Shown: positions 1 to 7,720 of the stretch, piece by piece | Layout of the letters: the number at the start of each line of letters is the position of its first letter | Numbering within the stretch: position 1 is the stretch's first letter | NCBI GenBank assembly: GCA_902478715.1 | Contig: CABSMC010000022.1 | Span: 1-33,552 of the forward strand | Direction of reading: 5' to 3' | DNA length: 33,552 nucleotides | Source: an uncultured Adlercreutzia sp. | Lineage (GTDB): Bacteria > Actinomycetota > Coriobacteriia > Coriobacteriales > Eggerthellaceae | The notes under the pieces: generated by a model | Told to the model about the DNA's origin: nothing | The model's database searches: none | Seen by the model: only the letters and a program-made list of their open reading frames with translations | Position numbers and translations under genes: made by a program

Positions 1-44
1 GCCCCAGCCCACAAGCTCCGCTCCCCGCCTTCGCCTCTCAAGCT

Positions 45-146
45 CCACTCCCCACCTTAGCCCCACTCGCCACCTTTGCCCCTCCACTCGCCATCCTCGC
101 CTCTCCACTCGCCTCCTTCGCCTCTCCTTCCCAGACTTTGCTCTCG
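45..146. repeat. Degenerate 21-bp tandem repeat (minisatellite), C-rich
   Basis: Units beginning CCACTC start at 45, 63, 84 and 105, with a more divergent unit at 126. Spacing is 18 bp once and 21 bp afterwards. The plus strand from 1 to about 140 is almost purine-free. On the minus strand the units would encode a heptapeptide resembling RGEGGEW, but a stop codon interrupts the frame in the second unit, so I do not call a gene. The repeat may continue beyond the left edge. No gene is visible in 1-259. Confidence 0.6.
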
Positions 147-181
147 ACGGAGCGGGCGGGAGCAAAACAAGCTCTGATATT

Positions 182-204
182 TTCGAAAAATTGCGATTGT
201 TAGC
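182..204 (+). repeat. Copy 1 of the TTGCGATTGTTAGC motif
   Basis: The core TTGCGATTGTTAGC (191-204) is preceded by the near-palindrome TTTTCGAAAAA. The same block, including that prefix, recurs in inverted orientation at 1884-1908, and a slightly shorter copy lies at 1771-1790. This copy lies immediately left of the insertion sequence. Whether it is a protein-binding site, a dispersed repeat or part of a mobile element cannot be told from one window. Confidence 0.6.
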
Positions 205-205
205 A

Positions 206-1757
206 CCACGGGGGTGCGGACTCCAAGTTGGACACCCAGGTGTCCGGAAGGGAGTTCGAATGTACGACAAGAGGGCCAAGCGGGATGCGCTGGATCTGTG
301 GTTCTCGATGCCCGGCGAGATGTCCGTGGAGGACTTCGCCGCCGAGCTGGGGTACCCTTCGGGCAGCACGCTGCGCAACTGGATCAAGGCGGATCCCAGG
401 CACGACCCCGACAAGTGCCAGTACCGCTCCAGGCCCGTGCTCCCCAAGCTCGAGGCGATAAGGCGCGTGGCCGAGGGGGCGACCGCCGCCCAGGCGGCCC
501 GGGAGACGGGGCTGACCCCCCAGCAGGTGCGCTACAGCGTGGGAAGGTACGCCCGAGGGGGCACGGCGGCGCTGCTGCCGGCGCCCGCGAGGAAGAGGAG
601 GAAGGGGGAGGCCGTGGACGAGGGGAAGACCCGCCGGGCGAGCCGGCCGGCCCGCCCGATGCCCTGCGAGCAGCCGCCGAGGCTGCCGGAGGAGCTGCCC
701 GACGACCCGGCGGCGCTCAAGGCGATCATCGCCGACCTGGAGCTCAGCAACGCCGCGCTCAGGGAGGTGTTGGCCGTCCTAAAAGCAGGGGCGCCGGCCC
801 TCACCAACGCTGAGGCGGCCGGCTGCGCCTCCAGGCTCGAGGGCGCCTTCGGCGCCGCGGCCGCCTGCGCGGCCCTGGGCCTGGCCCGCTCCACCTACTA
901 CTACCAGCTCGACGCCCTGACCGCCCCGGACGCGCCTCCGGACGGGACGGCGGGCGAGGTCGAGCGGGCCTTCCGCGTCGACGGCAACTCGTCGAGGGGC
1001 TACCGGTTCGTGCGGGAGGTCGTGTCGCGCCGGCGCGGCCGGCCGGTGTCGGAGAAGGTCGTGCGGCGGCTCATGCGCGGGCTCGGGCTGCGCGTGTGCT
1101 ACGCGCGCAAGGGGCGCTACAGCTCCTACGCCGGCGAGATCGACGCGCCCGCGCCCAACCTGCTGCTGAGGGCGGACGGCACTCACGACTTCTCCGCCGG
1201 GCGCCCCAACGAGGCGTGGGTCAGCGACGTGACCGAGTTCCGCCTGCCCGACGACGGCCGCAAGGTGTACCTGTCGCCCGTCGTCGACCTGTTCGACGGC
1301 AAGCCCGTCGGCTGGGCCGTCGGCACCAGCCCCGACGCGCGCCTCACCGAGTCGTCCCTCGAGATGGCGTGCGCGACGCTCGGGGAGGGGGAGGCGCCCG
1401 TCGCGCACACCGACCGCGGCTGCCACTACCGCTGGCCGGGGTGGAAGGCCATATGCGGGCGCCACGGGCTGGCCAGGTCCATGTCCCGCAAGGGCCACTC
1501 ACCCGACAACGCCGCCTGCGAGGGGTTCTTCGGCAACCTGAAGAACGAGTTCTTCCACGGGCGGGACTGGTCGGGATGGACGGCGGAGGCCTTCATGGAG
1601 CTGCTGGACGGGTGGATGGCCGCCTACTCGACCGTCCGTCTAAAGGCCTTCCGGGAGGGCGGCAGGACCGTCTACGATACGATAGACAACCGCAGGAGGC
1701 GGTTGGGGCTGGCGGCGTAGGCCGCTGTCCAAGTAACTGTCCGCACCCCCCACGGGG
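206..1757 (+). mobile_element. IS3-family insertion sequence (IS150-like)
   Basis: The element carries one transposase gene and imperfect terminal inverted repeats of 26 bp at 210-235 and 1725-1750. The outer 12 bases (GGGGGTGCGGAC) match perfectly, and an inner TTGGACA is also shared. The 8-bp string CCACGGGG occurs at 206-213 and 1750-1757, so it flanks the inner part of the element as a direct repeat. Target duplications of this family are normally 3-5 bp, so the exact ends are uncertain; the coordinates include both 8-mers. A perfect 7-bp hairpin (230-236 with 239-245) sits directly before the transposase ribosome-binding site. Such hairpins in insertion sequences often stop read-through transcripts from being translated. 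Confidence 0.8.
260..1720 (+). CDS. IS3-family transposase, single fused OrfAB frame
   Basis: This 486-residue DDE transposase would catalyse excision and insertion of the surrounding element. The N-terminal part carries two helix-turn-helix segments, including GYPSGSTLRNWIK and TGLTPQQVRYSVGRY. A leucine-rich coiled coil (around LKAIIADLELSNAALREVL) follows, then an HTH_21-type region and the rve integrase core. The catalytic triad is visible as D323 (WVSDVTEF), D385 (HTDRGCHY) and E421 (NAACEGFF), with exactly 35 residues between the second D and the E. Most IS3 elements make OrfAB by a -1 frameshift; here both parts are already in one frame. I chose ATG 260 because GGAAGGGAG lies 5 bases upstream and the longer frame would begin outside the element. 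All key residues are present, so it may be active. Confidence 0.9.
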   Translation: MYDKRAKRDALDLWFSMPGEMSVEDFAAELGYPSGSTLRNWIKADPRHDPDKCQYRSRPVLPKLEAIRRVAEGATAAQAARETGLTPQQVRYSVGRYARGGTAALLPAPARKRRKGEAVDEGKTRRASRPARPMPCEQPPRLPEELPDDPAALKAIIADLELSNAALREVLAVLKAGAPALTNAEAAGCASRLEGAFGAAAACAALGLARSTYYYQLDALTAPDAPPDGTAGEVERAFRVDGNSSRGYRFVREVVSRRRGRPVSEKVVRRLMRGLGLRVCYARKGRYSSYAGEIDAPAPNLLLRADGTHDFSAGRPNEAWVSDVTEFRLPDDGRKVYLSPVVDLFDGKPVGWAVGTSPDARLTESSLEMACATLGEGEAPVAHTDRGCHYRWPGWKAICGRHGLARSMSRKGHSPDNAACEGFFGNLKNEFFHGRDWSGWTAEAFMELLDGWMAAYSTVRLKAFREGGRTVYDTIDNRRRRLGLAA

Positions 1758-1770
1758 TCTTCTCTTTCCC

Positions 1771-1790
1771 GAAAATTGCGATTGTTAGCG
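1771..1790 (+). repeat. Copy 2 of the TTGCGATTGTTAGC motif (left inverted arm)
   Basis: The core TTGCGATTGTTAGC is at 1776-1789, in the same orientation as copy 1, just right of the insertion sequence. Together with copy 3 (1883-1908, opposite orientation) it brackets the 92 bp upstream of the fumarase genes. That interval contains AT-rich hexamers (TATATT at 1823, CATAAT at 1844) that could serve as a -10 box, but no convincing -35. Confidence 0.6.
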
Positions 1791-1882
1791 TCCGGTGCCA
1801 CTCACTCCGCTCTCATTTGGGCTATATTGGAATCAAAAGCACGCATAATGGGTCGAAAACCTCTAACGCAAGACACCCCGGC

Positions 1883-1908
1883 CGCTAACAATCGCAATTT
1901 TTCGAAAA
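1883..1908 (-). repeat. Copy 3 of the TTGCGATTGTTAGC motif (right inverted arm)
   Basis: The reverse complement of this block matches copy 1 over about 25 bp, including TTTTCGAAAAA. It sits about 30 bp before the fumarase alpha start codon and its ribosome-binding site. An operator or an mRNA-leader structure formed with copy 2 is possible; this is inference. Confidence 0.6.
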
Positions 1909-1937
1909 AATCGTACCCTTTTTGAACGGAGGCAACC

Positions 1938-2819
1938 GTGAGCAAAAAACCCTCGACAACGCCACTCGCCACAGAGGGCCTGATGGCAGAAAGGGTGGGC
2001 GAGGCGGTTTACGACGCCATTCGCCAGTGCGCCGTCACGTTGCGGCCCGACTTCCAAAGAGCCGTGGAAGCGGCGCGCGAGGAGGCGGTGCCGGAGAGCC
2101 GGGAGGCAGGCGTGCTCGACCGCATCCTGGAAAACGCCCGCATCGGCGCGGCCGACGGCGTGCCCATCTGCCAGGACACCGGCAGCGTGTGGGTGTGTTT
2201 GGAAGTCGGCGAAAAGCTCAGCGTGCCCGGCAACATCTTCAGCCGTGTGAACGATGCGGTAGCCCGCGCCTACACGGACGGCCGCCTGCGCATGTCGCTC
2301 GTGCGCGACGCGCTGTTCGACCGCGCCAACACCGGCGACAACACGCCCGCCTTCTGCGAGCTGAAGCTCGTGCCCGGCGCCAGCGCCGTCCTGCACGTGC
2401 TGCTGAAGGGCGGCGGCTCCGACAACGCCTCCCGCGTGGTCATGCTGCCCCCCGGCGCGGGCGCTGACGGCGTGCGCCGGGTGGTTCTCGATTGCGTGCG
2501 CGAGAAGGCGGCCAACGCCTGCCCGCCGCTCGTCATCGGGCTGAGCGTGGGCGCCACCTTCGACAAGGTGGCGGGACTCGCTAAGCACGCCCTTCTGCGC
2601 GAGGTGGGCAGCCCGGCCGCAAGCGCCGAGGCGGCGGCCTTTGAAGAAGAACTGCTGGCGGAGGTGAACGCGCTGGGCATCGGTCCTGCGGCCCTGGGGG
2701 GCGCCCCCACGGCCCTGGCCGTGCACCTGGAGACGGCCCCCTGCCACATCGCCGCCCTGCCCGTTGCCGTGAACATGGGCTGCTGCGCCATGCGCAGTGC
2801 GTCCGTCAAACTCGTTTAG
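1938..2819 (+). CDS. Class I fumarate hydratase / L(+)-tartrate dehydratase, alpha subunit
   Basis: A 293-residue iron-sulfur hydro-lyase subunit that pairs with the next gene to hydrate fumarate to malate (or dehydrate tartrate). Cytoplasmic. Family marks include the cluster-ligand motif ICQDTG near residue 77, GGGSDNAS near residue 157, and the final SASVKL. The length fits the separate alpha subunit of two-gene enzymes rather than the fused FumA/FumB form. Translation starts at GTG 1938, supported by GGAGG 5 bases upstream; the first ATG in frame is 15 residues later. The beta gene follows after 24 bp, so the two are surely co-transcribed. Fumarate made or used here could connect with the reductases at the right of the window, but substrate choice between fumarate and tartrate cannot be read from sequence alone. 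Confidence 0.88.
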   Translation: MSKKPSTTPLATEGLMAERVGEAVYDAIRQCAVTLRPDFQRAVEAAREEAVPESREAGVLDRILENARIGAADGVPICQDTGSVWVCLEVGEKLSVPGNIFSRVNDAVARAYTDGRLRMSLVRDALFDRANTGDNTPAFCELKLVPGASAVLHVLLKGGGSDNASRVVMLPPGAGADGVRRVVLDCVREKAANACPPLVIGLSVGATFDKVAGLAKHALLREVGSPAASAEAAAFEEELLAEVNALGIGPAALGGAPTALAVHLETAPCHIAALPVAVNMGCCAMRSASVKLV

Positions 2820-2843
2820 CGTACCACCCCGAAAGGACTCCCC

Positions 2844-3395
2844 ATGGCGAAAACCGTCTCCCTCACCTTGCCGCTGACCCGCGCGGCCCTCGCCGACCTC
2901 CAGGTCGGCGACGAGGTGCTGCTCTCGGGCCCCGTCTACACCATGCGCGACGCCGGCCACGAGCGCGCCCTGCAATGCTTGGAAGACACCGGCCACCTCC
3001 CCTTCGATCTGGAAGGTGCCACCCTCTTCTACGCCGGCCCCACCCCCGCGGCGGCCGGGCGCCCCTTGGGCTCGGTCGGCCCCACCACCGCCAGCCGCAT
3101 GGATTTCGCCACGCCGGCGCTCTTCGAGGCCGGCATCGTCGCCGCCATCGGCAAGGGCAAGCGCAGCCCCGAAGTCGTGCGCTCCTGCCAGGAAACCGGC
3201 AGCGTCTACCTCTGCACCGTGGGCGGCATCGCCGCATTGCTGGCGAAATCCGTCACCGAAAGCGAACTTGTCGGCTGGGAAGACCTCGGCACCGAGGCCC
3301 TGCGCAAGCTCACCCTGAAGGACTTCCCCACCTACGTCGCCGTCGACACCAAAGGCGGCGACCTCTACCGCGAAATAGAAGCCGCCGCCCAATAA
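2844..3395 (+). CDS. Class I fumarate hydratase / tartrate dehydratase, beta subunit
   Basis: A 183-residue partner of the upstream alpha subunit, corresponding to the C-terminal swivelling domain of single-chain class I fumarases. Visible family marks are the early LSGPVYTMRDAGHER segment, GPTTASRMD (close to the usual GPTTAGRMD), the GKGKRS stretch and the late DLGTEAL segment. It begins at ATG 2844, with AAAGGAC 7 bases upstream. It is the last gene of this two-gene unit. A long inverted repeat follows about 50 bp downstream, between this gene and the convergent topoisomerase gene, and may stop transcription. The alternative annotation is TtdB, the tartrate dehydratase beta chain. Confidence 0.87.
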   Translation: MAKTVSLTLPLTRAALADLQVGDEVLLSGPVYTMRDAGHERALQCLEDTGHLPFDLEGATLFYAGPTPAAAGRPLGSVGPTTASRMDFATPALFEAGIVAAIGKGKRSPEVVRSCQETGSVYLCTVGGIAALLAKSVTESELVGWEDLGTEALRKLTLKDFPTYVAVDTKGGDLYREIEAAAQ

Positions 3396-3445
3396 GCTCG
3401 ACAATCCAGCACTGCTCGACTTAAATCAAACCAACCATGCGAGAA

Positions 3446-3636
3446 GCGCTCGGAGGTGCCTGATCGCAGACCTCTGAGCACCCCTGGAGAACGCGATTGT
3501 TAAGAAATAGCCCCACGTCAGCAGCAAGCGTGCCGGGATGGAGCCGACCTACGTGCGTTCCTTTCGCTATTTCTTTGATCGCGTTCGGAAGGGGAATAAA
3601 GCGCTCAGCGGGCTGCGAGCAGGCACCTCCGAGCGC
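3446..3636. repeat. 191-bp imperfect palindrome between convergent genes
   Basis: The outermost 17 bp (3446-3462) are perfectly complementary to 3620-3636. Moving inward, 3460-3480 matches the complement of about 3600-3622 with a few mismatches, GAACGCGAT (3489-3497) pairs with 3578-3586, and AAGAAATAGC (3502-3511) pairs with 3566-3575. The whole segment could fold as one long hairpin with an apical loop of about 55 nt. It lies between the fumarase beta and topoisomerase stop codons. It may be a pair of inverted repeat units, a MITE-like relic or a two-way terminator. No open frame of merit lies inside. Confidence 0.75.
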
Positions 3637-3649
3637 CTCCCCGGCAGAG

Positions 3650-6169
3650 TTACTTCTTGGAGGCCGCTTTCCGGCCACCCTTGGAGCGGCCGCTCTTTTT
3701 CTCGGCCTTCGCCTTCTCTTCCTCCTCCTTGCCCGGGCAATCGAAGTTCGGGCACAGCTTCCACGGCCCGCGGGCCGTCTTGATGACCACCATGGGCGCG
3801 CCGCAGTGCTCGCACACCTCCTCAGTGGGGACGATGTCGCCGTACTGGGGCAGCGGGTAGCGCGTCTGGCACTCGTCAAAGTTCTCGCAGGTGATGGAGC
3901 GCTTCAGCGTGTGCGGGTTGCGCCGGGCGATGAGGTTCTTGTCGAGGCCGCGCTCCGCGCACACGGGACACTTGCCCACCACGACCTCCGGCTCCTGGTT
4001 TGAGGCACAGGCGGGATCGATGCACTGCACGCGCGGTTTGCTGCGGAAGACGGTCACCTTCACCTGGGGCATGCCGCAGGTGGGGCACTTCTCGGGCACG
4101 GCCTCGATCTTGCCCTTGGGAAGCGGATAGGTCACGTCGCAGTCGGGCCAGCCGGCGCACCCGATGAACATCGACTTGGTCTTGTGACTCGCCTTCAGCT
4201 GCAGATCCTTGCCGCACTTCGGGCACGGGCCCACGTAGGCGTCGGCGGCCACGGCGTCGGAGAGCGCGTCGGCCACCTCCTCGGAATGGGGCATGAGATT
4301 CGCCAGCTCTTGGGCGAGCAGGTTGCGGGAGGTCTCCACCACCTCGGCCTTGGTCTGCTCCCCCTCGGCGATGCGGTCCATGGAGCGCTCCAGTTCGGCG
4401 GTCATTTCCGCATGGGTGATGTGCGGCGCGAACTTGTCCAGCGCGTCGATGACGGCGATGCCCAGCTGCGAGGGTTCGATGGGGTCGTTCTGCACGTACT
4501 TCACCTGGTAGAGACGCTCGATGATGGAGGCGCGGGTCGATTTCGTGCCCAATCCCAGCTTTTCCATTTCCTGCACGAGCTTGCCCTGGGAATAGCGCGC
4601 CGGCGGTTCGGTCTGCTTCTTCGTACAGGTGGCGCCGTTGAAGGCGATGGTGGAGCCCTCGGAGAGCGCCGGCAGCTGCTCGTCCTTCTTCAACCCGTAG
4701 GGGTAGATGGCGCGGAAGCCCGGCTCAGCCAGCACGTCGCCCTTGGCCACGAAAGGTTCGCCGGCCACGTCAAGCGTCATCTTCGTGCCCTCCACCGTGG
4801 CCGGACCTGAAAGCGTCGCCAAGAAGCGGCGGGCGATGAGGTTGTACAGCTTGTAGTCGGCAGCGGACAGGTCGTCGGGCGTGGCGGCCGCCGTGGGGTA
4901 GATGGGCGGGTGGTCGGTGGTCTCGGTCTTGCCACGGGTGGCCTTCAAGGGGCCGGCGGACAGCAGCTGCTTGCAGTAAGGGCCGTAGGCGGGGTTCGCC
5001 GCGATGGCGTTCACCACCTCGGCCAGATCCAGCGAGTCCGGGTACACCGTGTTGTCCACGCGGGGGTAGGAGATGTAGCCGTCCATGTACAGGCTCTCGG
5101 CGATGCGCATGCAGCGGGCGGGGCTGATGCCCTCGGCGGAAGCGGCGGCCATGAGCGAGGTGGTGTTGAAGGGCACCGGGGCCGGAACTTTGCGGCGCTT
5201 CTTCTCCACCGAGGCCACCCGCGCGCTCACGGCGCCCTCCACGCGGGCCATGGCGGCCGCAGCCTCGGCTTCCACCTTGAAGCGGGCCGTGGCGTGGGGC
5301 GCCTCGAAGGCCTCGGGGCCGTCGCCGGGGGTGGGGGCGGCCGCAGCAGCGCCATCGAAGGCGCCGCGAATGACCCAGTAGTCCTCGGGCACAAAGGCCA
5401 TGCGCTCGCGCTCGCGCTCGACGATGATGGCGAGCGTCGGCGTCTGCACGCGCCCGGAGGAGCGCACGTTGCCGTAGCCGGCGAACTTCACCAGCGTGAG
5501 GTAGCGCGTGAGCACCGCGCCCCAAATGAGGTCGATGTCGCGGCGCGACCCGCCGGCGGCGGCCAGGTCGTCGTCCATGGGCACGAGGTTGGCGAAGGCG
5601 TGGGTGATCTCCGGCTTCGTGAAGGCGGAGTAGCGCGCCCGCGACACCGGCGCCGTGGCGTTCACCTCGCGGCAGCACGACAGCGCGTCGGAGCCGATGA
5701 GCTCGCCCTCGCGGTCGAAGTCGGTGGCGATGACAATGGAGTCGGCCTTCTTCGCCAGGTTCTTCAGAGAGCGGATGATGTCCTTCTCCTTGGGCAGCTT
5801 CTCGATGGGCGCGTAGATGAGATACGGCAGCGCCTCCATCTTCCACCCCTTGAGCTCCACGCCGTCGGCGGTGAAGGGCTTCTTCTTTTTGAAAGGGGGC
5901 TTGGCAAGGCTGTCCGGCACTACAGCGGGCAGCATCTCGCCCTCGGCGGTGACGCCCTCCCAGCCTCCACGCTTCTTGTAGGTAAGGCTCGGGGTGAAAT
6001 CGGGCTCCAGGATGTGGCCGCGCAGGCCAATGGTCACCCACTCCTCCCCCTCGACTTCGAACCGGTAGACCGGCGTGTTGAACACCTTGTCGGCTTTGGG
6101 CTTGGAAGCGCCCAGAAGATCGGCGATCTTCACTGCCGCGTCGTTCTTCTCCGTAACAACCAGTTTCAC
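3650..6169 (-). CDS. Type IA DNA topoisomerase (archaeal TopA-like) with four zinc ribbons
   Basis: An enzyme of about 839 residues that relaxes negative supercoils by cutting one DNA strand through a tyrosyl link. The TOPRIM domain opens the protein (TEKNDAA, E7) and carries ATDFDREGELIG with D150, D152 and E154. The catalytic tyrosine is Y368 in GYISYPRVDNT; this PRVDNT form is typical of the archaeal subgroup, whereas E. coli TopA has a different sequence there. The C-terminus holds four tetra-cysteine zinc ribbons (CPKCG, CPTCG, CPVCA, CEHCG) and ends in a Lys-rich tail. A longer frame begins at GTG 6193, but GTG 6169 has AAGGAGGA 8 bases upstream and gives the usual family start KLVVTEKND, so I prefer it. 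It is not clear from this window whether this is the main or an accessory topoisomerase. Confidence 0.9.
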   Translation of the reverse strand: MKLVVTEKNDAAVKIADLLGASKPKADKVFNTPVYRFEVEGEEWVTIGLRGHILEPDFTPSLTYKKRGGWEGVTAEGEMLPAVVPDSLAKPPFKKKKPFTADGVELKGWKMEALPYLIYAPIEKLPKEKDIIRSLKNLAKKADSIVIATDFDREGELIGSDALSCCREVNATAPVSRARYSAFTKPEITHAFANLVPMDDDLAAAGGSRRDIDLIWGAVLTRYLTLVKFAGYGNVRSSGRVQTPTLAIIVERERERMAFVPEDYWVIRGAFDGAAAAAPTPGDGPEAFEAPHATARFKVEAEAAAAMARVEGAVSARVASVEKKRRKVPAPVPFNTTSLMAAASAEGISPARCMRIAESLYMDGYISYPRVDNTVYPDSLDLAEVVNAIAANPAYGPYCKQLLSAGPLKATRGKTETTDHPPIYPTAAATPDDLSAADYKLYNLIARRFLATLSGPATVEGTKMTLDVAGEPFVAKGDVLAEPGFRAIYPYGLKKDEQLPALSEGSTIAFNGATCTKKQTEPPARYSQGKLVQEMEKLGLGTKSTRASIIERLYQVKYVQNDPIEPSQLGIAVIDALDKFAPHITHAEMTAELERSMDRIAEGEQTKAEVVETSRNLLAQELANLMPHSEEVADALSDAVAADAYVGPCPKCGKDLQLKASHKTKSMFIGCAGWPDCDVTYPLPKGKIEAVPEKCPTCGMPQVKVTVFRSKPRVQCIDPACASNQEPEVVVGKCPVCAERGLDKNLIARRNPHTLKRSITCENFDECQTRYPLPQYGDIVPTEEVCEHCGAPMVVIKTARGPWKLCPNFDCPGKEEEEKAKAEKKSGRSKGGRKAASKK

Positions 6170-6193
6170 GGAACCATCCTCCTTCTCGGCCAC

Positions 6194-6627
6194 ATAATGC
6201 GGCCCTCACGTTCGCACGATTTACCCCACCTTGAGATTTTTACGTGCGCGGGGTTTTGTCTGAGCAGCCGCGCCGCCCTGGGGCCGCGCGAATGCGTGGG
6301 GCCTAGGATACACGATTTGCCGCGAAGCCGTGCGAGAAAGTCGTTAAATCTGCGCGTCCCCGCATGCGGCTCCGTTTCGCGCTCGCGCGCCCCGCGCCTG
6401 AGATCCTTCGCCTGCACCGCATTCGCGCACGAAACCGCCCTCGCAAGGTTCCCGTAAGGTCGATGACCGTTTCATGGGCGTCCCGTAGTCGATTTATGAA
6501 GACAGATCCTGCGGGTTACCATAGATGCTGGACGCCGTCGAATCGCAGCATTCGACCCGCGAATACCGAGCATCAACGTACCTCCGGCGGCGCCTTCGCG
6601 CAACGTGACCCACCCCGAGGAGATTCC
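6194..6627. other. Divergent intergenic region
   Basis: A 434-bp gap between the topoisomerase gene (minus) and the membrane-anchored protein (plus). No credible gene is seen. The only clear local structure is a 7-bp dyad, GTCGAAT (6537-6543) with ATTCGAC (6549-6555), about 75 bp before the plus-strand start. TTACCATAGAT near 6526-6536 is a weak -10 candidate with no good -35. Confidence 0.5.
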
Positions 6628-7122
6628 GTGGACAGCAAGATCATCAAAGCCTTCATCGGCCTCATTGCCGCCTTCATCCTCGTCATCGCCGTTTTCGGCA
6701 TCCTGCCCCAACTGGGCATGAAGGGCCCCTTCGAGAACTTCCAGAACCCCCTGGCCGGCCTGTTCGAGGGCGGCAAGAACGCCGCGGCCAATGCGGCCCT
6801 GGACGTGTCGGGCCTGAAATCGAAGGCCGAGAGCGCCCTGCGCGGCAACGCCGATCGCATCGCCGAGGCCACGGGCATGTCCTCCTCCCAAGTGGACGCC
6901 GCCATCGACGCGCTGGACATCCAGAGCTGGGAGGTGACGAGCCTGCCCGAGGGCGCCGAGAAGACCGGCTCGGCCAACGTCAGCTACAGCGGCACCGATG
7001 CCACCATCACCACCTACGACGACCCCTCCGTCGTCACCGTCACCGCCATGGGCCAAGACATCACCCTCGCCGTCCCCGGTTCTGCCCAGGCTTACCTGCC
7101 GTTTCTGAGCTATCTGGGGTAA
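6628..7122 (+). CDS. Small membrane-anchored protein of unknown function
   Basis: The product has 164 residues. One N-terminal hydrophobic helix (about residues 5-25, IIKAFIGLIAAFILVIAVFG) is followed by a polar extracytoplasmic domain, so it is likely anchored with the domain outside. The middle (GLKSKAESALRGNADRIAEATGMSSSQVDAAIDAL) looks helical, and the C-terminus (ATITTYDDPSVVTVTAMGQDITLAVP) looks like beta strands. I do not recognise a named family. The start is GTG 6628 with GAGGAG 5 bases upstream. An upstream in-frame ATG at 6364 would add 88 residues of basic, low-complexity sequence that looks non-coding. It stands alone, with AT-richer accessory DNA beginning some 600 bp downstream. 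Confidence 0.75.
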   Translation: MDSKIIKAFIGLIAAFILVIAVFGILPQLGMKGPFENFQNPLAGLFEGGKNAAANAALDVSGLKSKAESALRGNADRIAEATGMSSSQVDAAIDALDIQSWEVTSLPEGAEKTGSANVSYSGTDATITTYDDPSVVTVTAMGQDITLAVPGSAQAYLPFLSYLG

Positions 7123-7295
7123 GTCGAAACCCCGGCAAGGTCGCCGAGACCGCAGAATCCGGGCAAGTATCACCCGAAACCATCCCCAGCAACCCAACCG
7201 TGTTCGCCAGCTCTGCGAAATCAGGGGAACGTCACCCGAGATCGCCCCGGCAACCTAACCGCGTTCGCCAACTCTGCGAAATCTGGCAAGTTTTC
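7110..7295. repeat. Degenerate 62-bp tandem repeat
   Basis: Units starting at 7171 and 7233 share CACCCGA, CAACC(C/T)AACCG(T/C)GTTCGCCA and CTCTGCGAAATC in the same order, giving a 62-bp period. A weaker third unit precedes them and overlaps the last codons of the upstream gene. The rest of 7123-7720 has no credible gene. Short open frames there have protein sequences unlike any real gene. Confidence 0.55.
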
Positions 7296-7720
7296 CCAGG
7301 TTTTCGACATTGCCCCACCCCAACTGCCCTAATTCAAGCGAAAAACTTCCTCCACAGCATCTTCGACCTGGCGAAACGCCACGCCAGCCGCGTGGGTCTT
7401 CCCGCCTCCCCGCTCCGTACGTCGAAATCCTCCAAAAACTCGCCACTTCGAACCATCCAAAACAGCACGCATCAAGAAAGGTCGCCTACGGGCGGTTCCT
7501 ACTCCCCAGAAAGCTTTTCTCTCGGCATCTACCCTTGGACTGCTCACGTCACCTCAATAGCATAACCCTCTGGAGCATCGGAGCCCGAGGTCCGCACTGC
7601 AGATGTCGCAAGCGCCAGCTGCGAGGAGCTCGCAATCGACCAAAAAAATGCTCTCGGGAAAGCCATCAGATCGGCAGATGCGCAGCTACAGAGCCATGGC
7701 CATGACAATCAAGAGATGCG

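Noticed and set aside
45..146. Possible CRISPR array
   Set aside because: The 21-bp units are directly joined and degenerate, with no unique spacers.
1863..3404. 513-residue open frame antisense to the fumarase genes
   Set aside because: It mirrors two well-recognised genes; long antisense frames are expected in high-GC DNA, and its sequence is His/Gly/Ala-rich with no family.
4910..6457. 515-residue open frame antisense to the topoisomerase gene
   Set aside because: Same reason: shadow frame over a recognised gene with low-complexity content.
7200..7565. 121-residue open frame on the plus strand
   Set aside because: Its composition is unlike a real protein, it crosses the degenerate 62-bp repeats, and no ribosome-binding site is present.
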